Source: AP-15 sp963789025
GTDB lineage: Bacteria > Pseudomonadota > Alphaproteobacteria > ATCC43930 > CGMCC-115725
NCBI GenBank assembly: GCA_963789025.1
Contig: CAWBIT010000007.1
Coordinates: 186,001 to 250,000, forward strand
Length of the DNA stretch: 64,000 bases
Direction: 5' to 3'
Shown: positions 57,593 to 64,000 of the stretch, in pieces
Layout: the number at the start of each line of letters is the position of its first letter
Numbering within the stretch: position 1 is the stretch's first letter
Position numbers and translations under genes: made by a program
The notes under the pieces: generated by a model
The model's database searches: none
Told to the model about the DNA's origin: nothing
What the model saw: the letters and a program-made list of their open reading frames with translations, nothing else

Positions 57593-58498
57593 CTAAGCGG
57601 CGGCGCTCGCCACCCGCTTGCCGACGGTGCGGTCGTAATCTTCCCACATCAGCCGGCAGATCGTGCCCGGCGTGAAGCGGTAATGTCCGTGGTCGCCGAT
57701 GATTTCGCCGACCGGGGTCACCTCGGCCGCCGAGCCGGTCAGGAATACTTCTTCGGCCTTGGCGAGTTCCTCCGGCATGATCGGCCGCTCGACCACCTTG
57801 ATGCTCCGTTTCTTTGCCAGTCCGATCACGGTCTGGCGGGTGATGCCGTTCAAAAAGCAATCCGGCGTCGGGGTGTGCAGCTCGTCATTGATGACGAGAA
57901 AGATATTGGCTCCGGTGCCTTCGGCGAGCCGGCCGCGCCAGTCGAGCATCAGCGCGTCGTCACACCCGTTGGCCTCGGCGTCGTGCTTTGACATCGTGCA
58001 GATCATGTAGAGGCCCGAGGCTTTCGCCGCAGTCGGCGCCGTGTGGGGTGCCGGACGCGCCCATTTCGCCCATTGCATGCGGATCCCTTTGGCGCGCGCC
58101 TCCGGCGAGAAATAGGCCGGCCAATCCCAGGCGGCGAGCGCCAGATGGATCTTGGTCGCCTGCGCCGAGACCCCCATCTGCTCGGCGCCGCGCCAGGCGA
58201 TCGGTCGGACATACCCGTCGATGATGTTGTTCGACGAGATTACCTCTTGCGTCGCCTTGGCCAGATCGTCCATCCCGGCCGGCACCTCGAAGCCGAGGAT
58301 CCGCGCGGAGTTGAGGAGGCGCTCGTTGTGGTCCTCCAATCGGAAGACCTTGCCGTTGTATACGCGTTCGCCTTCGAAGACGCAGCTCGCATAGTGGAGC
58401 CCGTGGGTCAGCACGTGGAGCTTTGCATCGCGCCAAGGGACGAGGCGGCCATCGTACCAGATGAAGCCGTCTCGATCGTCGAACGGGATCACGGACAT
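57593..58498 (-). CDS. ilvE: Branched-chain amino acid aminotransferase
   Basis: Last step of valine, leucine and isoleucine synthesis; PLP-dependent class IV fold, 301 residues. FEGERVYNGKVFRLEDHNER, GYVRPIAWRGAEQMGV, the PLP lysine K159 in TAAKASGLYM, and RGRLAEGTGANIFLV are diagnostic. ATG 58498 begins the usual MSVIPFDDRDGFIW N-terminus. It diverges from the marR-type gene. Confidence 0.94.
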   Translation of the reverse strand: MSVIPFDDRDGFIWYDGRLVPWRDAKLHVLTHGLHYASCVFEGERVYNGKVFRLEDHNERLLNSARILGFEVPAGMDDLAKATQEVISSNNIIDGYVRPIAWRGAEQMGVSAQATKIHLALAAWDWPAYFSPEARAKGIRMQWAKWARPAPHTAPTAAKASGLYMICTMSKHDAEANGCDDALMLDWRGRLAEGTGANIFLVINDELHTPTPDCFLNGITRQTVIGLAKKRSIKVVERPIMPEELAKAEEVFLTGSAAEVTPVGEIIGDHGHYRFTPGTICRLMWEDYDRTVGKRVASAAA

Positions 58499-58592
58499 CG
58501 GATCTTCCTCGCACCTTCGAATGGTCGGCCGGTGCGGCCGCAATACGGCCACCTATATGCCGCCCCGGCACGTTATATCCCGAAGGACGCCT

Positions 58593-58604
58593 GACAAGTG
58601 TCAA
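58593..58604. promoter_or_regulatory. Candidate MarR operator
   Basis: TGACAAGTGTCA, with perfect TGACA/TGTCA half-sites, lies 21 bp before the MarR-type start codon and 94 bp from the divergent ilvE start. A further TGACA half-site overlaps the start region (GTCTGACATAA at 58628). Position and symmetry suit an autoregulatory site. Confidence 0.4.
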
Positions 58605-58624
58605 AGGTTGCGAGATAAGTCAAT

Positions 58625-59125
58625 ATGTCTGACATAAATTTCCCGGCTCATTCGCCTACCATAGACGAGGAGGAGGTGCGGCAGGGGATCGAGCTGCTGT
58701 TTTTTGCCTATCGTGATTTCACCGCCGAGCCCGACGCGATCCTCACGCGATACGGTTTCGGCCGCGCCCATCACCGCGTCATCCATTTTGTCGGGCGCCA
58801 TCCGCAGATGACCGTCGGCGAGCTCCTGGCAATCCTGCGCATCACCAAGCAGAGCTTGAGCCGCGTCCTCGGCCAGTTGGTTCGGCAGAACTTCGTCCTG
58901 CAGCAGCCGGGTCCGCGCGATCGGCGGCAACGTCTTCTCGAACTGACGCCAAAGGGTCGCGATCTCGAGCGACAGCTGTCGGAACCGCAGCGGGCAAGGA
59001 TCGCCAACGCCTACCGGCAAGCGGGATCTCGGGCGGTGGAGGGTTTTCGGGAGGTTATGCTGCGGATCATCGCTGGAGACGAAGACCGGCATCGCTTTGC
59101 CCCTTTGCCGCCGAACAAGCACTGA
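58625..59125 (+). CDS. MarR-family regulator (PetP-like)
   Basis: 166 residues with a central winged helix: GFGRAHHRVIHFVGRHPQMT, VGELLAILRITKQSLSRVLG (recognition helix), PGPRDRRQRLLELTPKG (wing). It is followed after 27 bp by an OmpR-type response regulator and then its kinase. The MarR + response regulator pair resembles petP-petR of Rhodobacter, which affects respiratory-complex expression; that link is inference. Confidence 0.85.
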   Translation: MSDINFPAHSPTIDEEEVRQGIELLFFAYRDFTAEPDAILTRYGFGRAHHRVIHFVGRHPQMTVGELLAILRITKQSLSRVLGQLVRQNFVLQQPGPRDRRQRLLELTPKGRDLERQLSEPQRARIANAYRQAGSRAVEGFREVMLRIIAGDEDRHRFAPLPPNKH

Positions 59126-59152
59126 CGCGAGATCCGTCGTATATTCCGTCGC

Positions 59153-59848
59153 GTGACGAGCGCGCCCGACCCCGATCTCTCCGAGGCCCATCTTCTTGTA
59201 GTCGATGACGACGCCCGCCTGCGGGAACTGTTGCGACGCTACCTGTCGGACAGCGGCTTTCGGGTGACCGCCGCCGCGGATGCGAGCGAGGCGCGCTCCA
59301 ACCTCGCCAGCTTCGCCTTCGACCTCGTCGTGCTCGACGTGATGATGCCGGGCGAGAACGGGCTGGAGCTGACCCGCGCGCTGCGGGCGGAAGGGCGCGT
59401 CCCGGTGCTGTTGCTGACTGCGATGGCGGAGCCCGAGGACCGGGTCAATGGGCTCGAGCAGGGAGCAGACGATTACCTCTCCAAACCCTTCGAGCCGCGC
59501 GAGCTCGTCCTGCGGGTGCGCAACCTGCTGCAACGCCGGCCGGCGGCCGATGTCGCATCCAAGGACATCCGCTTCGGAGGCTGCCGGTTCGATGTCGTGC
59601 GCGGAGAGCTGTACCGCGGCGGCGACGTGGTGCATCTGACCGCGGCCGAGGCGGGGCTGCTCGCGATGCTGGCCCAGAAAGCAGGGCAGGCCGTGTCGCG
59701 CGAGGAACTGTCGATGTCGCTGAGCGGGAACGTTCGCAATGTCGATGTGCAAATGACCCGGCTGCGCCGCAAGATCGAGCGCGATCCGCGATTCCCGCGC
59801 TACCTGCAGACGGTTCGCGGCACCGGCTATATTCTCAAACCGGATTGA
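59153..59848 (+). CDS. OmpR-family response regulator (PetR-like)
   Basis: 231 residues. Receiver domain with acidic pair D18-D20 (LLVVDDDARLRELL), phospho-acceptor D62 (DLVVLDVMMPGENGLEL) and K111 (YLSKPFEPRELVLRV), then a winged-helix DNA-binding domain ending VDVQMTRLRRKIERDP and VRGTGYILKPD. GTG 59153. The kinase gene begins 18 bp downstream. Confidence 0.92.
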   Translation: MTSAPDPDLSEAHLLVVDDDARLRELLRRYLSDSGFRVTAAADASEARSNLASFAFDLVVLDVMMPGENGLELTRALRAEGRVPVLLLTAMAEPEDRVNGLEQGADDYLSKPFEPRELVLRVRNLLQRRPAADVASKDIRFGGCRFDVVRGELYRGGDVVHLTAAEAGLLAMLAQKAGQAVSREELSMSLSGNVRNVDVQMTRLRRKIERDPRFPRYLQTVRGTGYILKPD

Positions 59849-59866
59849 CGCTCCGCGGGTCCGACA

Positions 59867-61243
59867 GTGACGGCTCACGACATCGACGCTGATCTCTCCG
59901 GGTCGGAGCCGGAGGACGAGTTTGAGATCCGCCGGGATCCGTGGATCAAGCGGGTGCTGCCGCGCACGATGTTCGGGCGCTCGCTGCTGATTGTCGTGAT
60001 CCCGCTCATCTTGCTGCAAGCGATCGCAACCTGGGTGTTTTACGACCGGCATTGGGCCGCCGTCTCCTGGCGGCTCTCGGCGGCGGTAGCCGGCGACATC
60101 GGCCTGCTGATCGACGCGCTGAAGCTCGCCGATTCGCCAGCCCAAACCGCCCAGCTGCTGGAACGTGCGAAGGCGCAAACCGACCTCGACGTGGCGATCG
60201 AACGGACCAAGTCGCTCCCTCCAACATCGTCCGCTACCGGCAGGCTCATAGAGGACCAGCTGAACCAAGCGATGCAGAGCCGTCTAAACCAGCCCTTTCG
60301 CATCGACCTGCTGGATGACGGGGGTGCCGAAATCGAGGTTCAGCTCTCTGATGGCGTGATGTCGATCGCGGTGCCGCGCAATCGGCTGTACAGCTCGACA
60401 ACCTACATCTTCGAAATGTGGATGTTAGGTTCGTCGCTGGTCCTATTGACCGTTGCCACGGTTTTCCTGCGCAACCAGGTGAAATCGTTGCGCCGCTTGG
60501 CTGAGGCAGCCGATAGCTTCGGCAAGGGGCTGCCCGTTCCGTCCTTCAAGGTCGAAGGGGCTGTCGAGATCCGGCGTGCCGCGATCGCCTTTATGACGAT
60601 GCGCGATCGTTTGCAGCGCCAGGTTCGGCAACGCACGCAGATGCTCGCCGGCGTCTCGCACGATCTGCGCACACCGTTGACGCGGATGAAGCTCGCCCTG
60701 GAGATTCTGGGCGACGACCCAGCCGTGGCTGAGCTGAAATCGGACGTCGCCGAGATGGAGCATATGGTGCACGGCTATCTCGATTTTGTCCGTGGCGAGG
60801 GGACTGAGGCATCGGTCGAGACGGACATTTCACTTCTGATCGAGGACCTCGCCGCCGATTTGCGCCGCGGCGGAACCCCGCTGACGGTCACCCCGCCGGC
60901 CGAATTTGTGATGCCGGTCCGACCGAATGCGCTGCGCCGTTGCCTCGGCAACTTGATCGGCAATGCACGCCGTCACGCAAGCCATGTATGGCTAACGGGG
61001 ATCGTCGCAGCGGACGGGATCGATATCCTGATCGATGACGACGGACCCGGCATCCCGCCGGCTAATCGAGCCCGCGTGTTCCGGCCGTTCGTCCGGCTCG
61101 ATGCATCACGCAACCCTCTGACCGGTGGCGTCGGCCTCGGCCTGACGATTGCCCGCGACGTGGCGCGCAGCCATGGCGGCGACGTCAGGTTAGAGACTTC
61201 TCCGCGCGGTGGTTTGCGCGCCCGGGTCCATTTGCCCCGGTGA
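59867..61243 (+). CDS. EnvZ-type sensor histidine kinase
   Basis: 458 residues in the inner membrane. TM1 is SLLIVVIPLILLQAIATWVF, a periplasmic sensor of about 120 residues follows, TM2 is MLGSSLVLLTVATVFL, then HAMP, the H-box LAGVSHDLRTPLTRMKL (H265), N-box LGNLIGNARRHASH, G1 IDDDGPGIPP and G2 GGVGLGLTIARDVARSHGG. Cognate to the preceding response regulator. The signal is unknown. Confidence 0.92.
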   Translation: MTAHDIDADLSGSEPEDEFEIRRDPWIKRVLPRTMFGRSLLIVVIPLILLQAIATWVFYDRHWAAVSWRLSAAVAGDIGLLIDALKLADSPAQTAQLLERAKAQTDLDVAIERTKSLPPTSSATGRLIEDQLNQAMQSRLNQPFRIDLLDDGGAEIEVQLSDGVMSIAVPRNRLYSSTTYIFEMWMLGSSLVLLTVATVFLRNQVKSLRRLAEAADSFGKGLPVPSFKVEGAVEIRRAAIAFMTMRDRLQRQVRQRTQMLAGVSHDLRTPLTRMKLALEILGDDPAVAELKSDVAEMEHMVHGYLDFVRGEGTEASVETDISLLIEDLAADLRRGGTPLTVTPPAEFVMPVRPNALRRCLGNLIGNARRHASHVWLTGIVAADGIDILIDDDGPGIPPANRARVFRPFVRLDASRNPLTGGVGLGLTIARDVARSHGGDVRLETSPRGGLRARVHLPR

Positions 61244-61310
61244 ACCCCTGGTAAGATGGGCATTGAAGAAGCCGGTGCCCGACGGGCTCGCGTGCGTTGG
61301 AACCCGGACA

Positions 61311-61343
61311 AAATAAAGGCCGTGCCACAACTGCAGCACGGCC
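61311..61343 (-). terminator. Intrinsic terminator of the phasin transcript
   Basis: On the minus strand GGCCGTGC, a 10-nt loop and GCACGGCC form an 8-bp GC-rich stem followed by TTTATTTTG. It begins 15 bp after the phasin stop. It could also act weakly on the convergent kinase transcript. Confidence 0.8.
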
Positions 61344-61357
61344 CAGCTCATTAGAAT

Positions 61358-61792
61358 TTACCGCGCCGCTTGTTGCTTTGCGAGGTCGCGAAACTCGTCG
61401 AGCCCTTCGGTTGCGCGCTTGCGCAGCACGTCGGCGGCCTCGCTGCCGGCCTTGGTCGCCAGCATCGTGATTTCGCGGCCGTTAGTGACGCTCTTTTCGA
61501 GCATCTGTTTGGCGTATTCGGTGTTCTTTGCGATCCGGTCCTCAGCCGAAGCCGGCTGGGCGAGATCGCGCAGCAGGGCCGAGACATCCTCGATCGCCTG
61601 GCGGGTAATCTCGATCTGGCGCTTGGCGACGGCCTGCATGCCTTCCACCGCAAGCTGGTTGGCCTGGCTGAGTGCCTCGATATTGCGGCGCTGGTACGCC
61701 ATCACCGCCTCGAGGTCGAACGGCCGGAAGCGGAAATCAGCCATCATCTTGGTGACGTCGAAATCGAAAAAGGTGGGACGTGCTTCAGACAT
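61358..61792 (-). CDS. Phasin-family protein
   Basis: 144-residue amphipathic helical protein that coats polyhydroxyalkanoate granules. The phasin_2 pattern is visible in QRRNIEALSQANQLAVEGMQ, ITRQAIEDVSALLRDLAQ and EITMLATKAGSEAADVLRKR. ATG 61792 opens MSEARPTFFDFDVTKMMADF. No PHA synthase lies in the window. Followed by a strong terminator. Confidence 0.88.
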   Translation of the reverse strand: MSEARPTFFDFDVTKMMADFRFRPFDLEAVMAYQRRNIEALSQANQLAVEGMQAVAKRQIEITRQAIEDVSALLRDLAQPASAEDRIAKNTEYAKQMLEKSVTNGREITMLATKAGSEAADVLRKRATEGLDEFRDLAKQQAAR

Positions 61793-61900
61793 GAATAGGG
61801 TTCCGGTCTGGGGGGAGCCTGGGTTATTGTGCGCTGCACAACGAACGGTATATCGGCCCATGCTCGGCCGGCGTCAAGAGCTTTTTTGCGCCGCAGCAAT

Positions 61901-62542
61901 TCAGACAGGAATTGGTTCCTCGCCGGAGCGGCGGCCGGGCGCCGATCCGAACCATCCCTCGATCCTGCGCAGCCGGGCATCAAGCGCCGCCATGGTTCGA
62001 GCAAGATCCGGTAAATCGTCGCGCTGCCAGACGCGCATGGCCGAGAGATAAGCTCCACAGGCCAACCTGACCGCGATCGCGCCACGCACTCCGCCGGTCG
62101 GGATTTCGGCTGCTTCGAGCATCCACCGCATCGAGCGCAACAGTGAGGCGCCGGCGCATAATGCCGCCACGGGATCGCCCAGCAATTCGCGGCGCAGCAC
62201 GTCGAGCGCCAGCTTGTAGGGTTGAAGCGCGTCAAATCGCCGCATCAACAGATCAAACAACCGATCCCGCGGCCGCTCGTCCGGCTCGGCTGCCGGCGGG
62301 TCGGCCAGCACGATCTGGTCTATCCGGCGATGGAGTCCGCATAGGATGGCCTGTTTTGAATGAAAGACCCGATACACCTGAAGGATCGGAAGCTCGGCTG
62401 CGGTGGCGATCGCACTGAGCGACAATCTCCTCCACCCCTCGGTCGGGATCAGGGCGAGGGTTGCATCGATGATCCGGTCGGCGTCGTTCCGCGCAGTCCC
62501 GGAGTTGCGGCCGCGCCCGCTTGTCCTGCCCGTTCTTGCCAT
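61901..62542 (-). CDS. TetR/COQ9-like protein
   Basis: 213 residues. The N-terminal TetR helix-turn-helix is IIDATLALIPTEGWRRLSLS, AIATAAELPILQVYRVFHSK. The C-terminal part (MRRFDALQPYKLALDVLRRE, LLRSMRWMLEAAEI, TMAALDARLRRIEGWF) resembles the COQ9 lipid-binding domain family, so it may bind a lipid or isoprenoid rather than act as a classic repressor. ATG 62542 lies 1 bp after the proC stop, implying translational coupling. Confidence 0.78.
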   Translation of the reverse strand: MARTGRTSGRGRNSGTARNDADRIIDATLALIPTEGWRRLSLSAIATAAELPILQVYRVFHSKQAILCGLHRRIDQIVLADPPAAEPDERPRDRLFDLLMRRFDALQPYKLALDVLRRELLGDPVAALCAGASLLRSMRWMLEAAEIPTGGVRGAIAVRLACGAYLSAMRVWQRDDLPDLARTMAALDARLRRIEGWFGSAPGRRSGEEPIPV

Positions 62543-62543
62543 G

Positions 62544-63368
62544 TCAGCTCGCAAGCTCGCGCGACCGGGCCGCCGCCGCCGCAACAGCGCGCCCGATTAG
62601 CGGTTCGAGACCATCGGCAGCCATCAGCACGTCGAGCGCGGCGCGGGTCGTGCCCCCCGGGCTCGTGACGTTCTCGCGCAGCTGAGCGGGGTTCTCTTTG
62701 GAGATTCGGGCCAGCTCGCCCGATCCTGCGACGGTCGCAATAGCCAGCTGCAAGGCCAACTGGGAGGGCAAACCCTCAGCTTGCCCCGCGCGGGCGAGCG
62801 CTTCGATCAACAGGAACACGTAGGCCGGGCCGCTGCCGGAGACTGCCGTGACCACGTCCATCAACGCCTCGTCTTCGACCCAGGCGCTCTCGCCGATGGC
62901 AGCAAGGAGAAGATCACAGAGCTGCCGCTGATCGACGGTCACGCGAGGGTTGGCGCAGGCGACCGTAATGCCGCGGCCGATGGCCGCCGGAGTGTTGGGC
63001 ATTGTCCGGACAATCGCGGCATGATTGAGATGGCGGGCGAGGCCGGCCAGGGTCTTGCCGGCGACAATCGACACAAACAATGTCTCTGGTCGCGCCCAGT
63101 AGCGATAATCCGGCACCACTTCATCCGCGATTTGCGGCTTGACCGCGAACACCACGGCATCCGGCCTCAACTCCGCCGGCAGCTCCTGCGGCGACGAATA
63201 CCAGAGGATTTCGGCCGCCGATTCAAACCCGGCCGGTACCCCGGCCGGCTCGACCACCATACAACGCGACGCCACTTCGGCCGCGATCCAGCCGCGCAGC
63301 ATCGCCGTCCCCATTTTTCCGCAGCCGACGAGGACGAGACAGCGCGCCGTGCCTCCGCCAGTCGCCAC
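62544..63368 (-). CDS. proC: Pyrroline-5-carboxylate reductase
   Basis: Last step of proline synthesis, NAD(P)H-dependent, 274 residues. N-terminal Rossmann motif VLVGCGKMGTAMLRGWI, VRTMPNTPAAIGRG, and VTAVSGSGPAYVFLLIEAL, with the C-terminal TSPGGTTRAALDVL. GTG 63368 is used. It lies between the YbjN gene (18-bp gap) and the TetR/COQ9 gene. Confidence 0.94.
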   Translation of the reverse strand: MATGGGTARCLVLVGCGKMGTAMLRGWIAAEVASRCMVVEPAGVPAGFESAAEILWYSSPQELPAELRPDAVVFAVKPQIADEVVPDYRYWARPETLFVSIVAGKTLAGLARHLNHAAIVRTMPNTPAAIGRGITVACANPRVTVDQRQLCDLLLAAIGESAWVEDEALMDVVTAVSGSGPAYVFLLIEALARAGQAEGLPSQLALQLAIATVAGSGELARISKENPAQLRENVTSPGGTTRAALDVLMAADGLEPLIGRAVAAAAARSRELAS

Positions 63369-63386
63369 GTCAGTAACGCCCCTCGG

Positions 63387-63893
63387 TCACGCCTCTCCAA
63401 CCGGGTCGATCATCGCAGAGGCGATCGCTTGTGAGGGCGATTTGCCTCCCCAGACGACGAACTGAAACGCAGGATAAAACCGCTCGCATTCCGACAAGGC
63501 GATATCGACGAGATCCTCGACCTGTTCCGCACTCGCCGCCGAAATGCCGCGCAACAGGACGGCATGACGGAAGGCTGGCGAATTCTCCTCGGCGGAGAGA
63601 TCGAAATGCCCGAGCCACAGCTTTTCGTTGGCAAGGGCGAGGAGCTCGTACACCGCGCTGCGGCGTCCCTTTGACACCTTCATGTCGAAACCGCAGGAGA
63701 AGTGTAGAGCGCAAAGTTCCTCCTGCCAGACGAAATACATCCGATAATCGCACCAGCGACCGGAAATCTCGACGACGAGTTCCTCCTCGCTGGCGCGATC
63801 ATGTGCCCAGTCGTTGGCGATGACGATCTCCTCGACAAGGTCGATGGGGTTACCGGAAAACGGCGTCGGTTCGACGATTGACACGGAAGTCAT
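63387..63893 (-). CDS. YbjN-domain protein
   Basis: 168 residues. The YbjN (bacterial sensory transduction regulator) fold is suggested by NPIDLVEEIVIANDWAHDRA, WQEELCALHFSCGFDMKVSK, LLALANEKLWLGHFDLSAEE and GISAASAEQVEDLVDIALSE. ATG 63893 follows GAGGAGGGCTTG. It is commonly found just before proC in alphaproteobacteria. Function is not established. The 107 bp upstream to the window edge shows no gene. Confidence 0.82.
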   Translation of the reverse strand: MTSVSIVEPTPFSGNPIDLVEEIVIANDWAHDRASEEELVVEISGRWCDYRMYFVWQEELCALHFSCGFDMKVSKGRRSAVYELLALANEKLWLGHFDLSAEENSPAFRHAVLLRGISAASAEQVEDLVDIALSECERFYPAFQFVVWGGKSPSQAIASAMIDPVGEA

Positions 63894-64000
63894 CAAGCCC
63901 TCCTCGGGCGGCTCGACGGGAGCGTCACGCAATCAAGCTGCCGATGTACCAACGATGACGCAAGCCAACATTTCGCTGCCTTTTAGTTGTCTCAACAATC

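Overview
This window is GC-rich bacterial chromosome, most likely from an alphaproteobacterium (Rhodospirillales or a relative). Supporting evidence is the C4-type 5-aminolevulinate synthase, a phasin, a TetR/COQ9-like protein beside proC, a MarR + response regulator + sensor kinase cluster resembling petP/petR, an FNR/FixK-type box, and rhizobial-style IS elements. The genus cannot be told from sequence alone.

The window has two halves. The left arm (about 1-17,550) is decaying DNA loaded with mobile elements. It holds a 5'-truncated, frameshifted kup, a frameshifted class A penicillin-binding protein, an IS1380-family element, a small ORF between two IS elements, an IS256-family element, two opposite-facing halves of an IS110-family transposase, a broken two-subunit molybdenum hydroxylase, a prophage packaging remnant (orphan ORF, ParB-like/DNA methyltransferase, DUF5681, terminase large subunit), inverted arrays of a CAGGGAA repeat, and a collapsed CoA-transferase. 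Nearly every non-transposase gene there is frameshifted, truncated or internally deleted. An IS5-family element with a clean CTAG duplication closes this arm at 17,554-18,847.

The right arm (about 18,860-64,000) is compact and I see no frameshift in any full-length gene. From 18.9 to 24.1 kb a GH63-type glucosidase, a membrane protein, polyphosphate kinase 2 and a K+ channel follow an FNR-like box. From 24.1 to 27.1 kb are a glycine-zipper protein, a HdeA-like protein, an acyl-CoA dehydrogenase and aspartate dehydrogenase. From 27 to 38.4 kb is a heme-themed block: two full-length hemA genes, two hemA 5' remnants, catalase, an HD-domain protein, and a di-heme peroxidase with a small Fn3-like secreted protein, divergent from a winged-helix/STAND/TPR regulator.

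From 38.5 to 48.2 kb lie a lipoprotein, an amidase, a DUF1989 protein, a PQQ-type sugar dehydrogenase with its cytochrome c, an FAH-family hydrolase, msrP, an EF-G-like GTPase and an aspartate aminotransferase. From 48.7 to 57.3 kb is a same-strand run uvrB, SDR, uvrC, pgsA, mobB, moeA, moaD, moaE, combining excision repair, phospholipid synthesis and molybdenum-cofactor synthesis. From 57.3 to 63.9 kb are a coiled-coil protein, ilvE, marR/response regulator/kinase, phasin, TetR/COQ9, proC and a YbjN protein.

The signals most worth following are a REP-like palindrome that adds about 33 codons in frame inside uvrC, the CAGGGAA arrays at 16.43-16.86 kb, the hemA expansion beside heme enzymes, and three 10-bp tandem repeats between the di-heme peroxidase and the OmpR-type STAND regulator.
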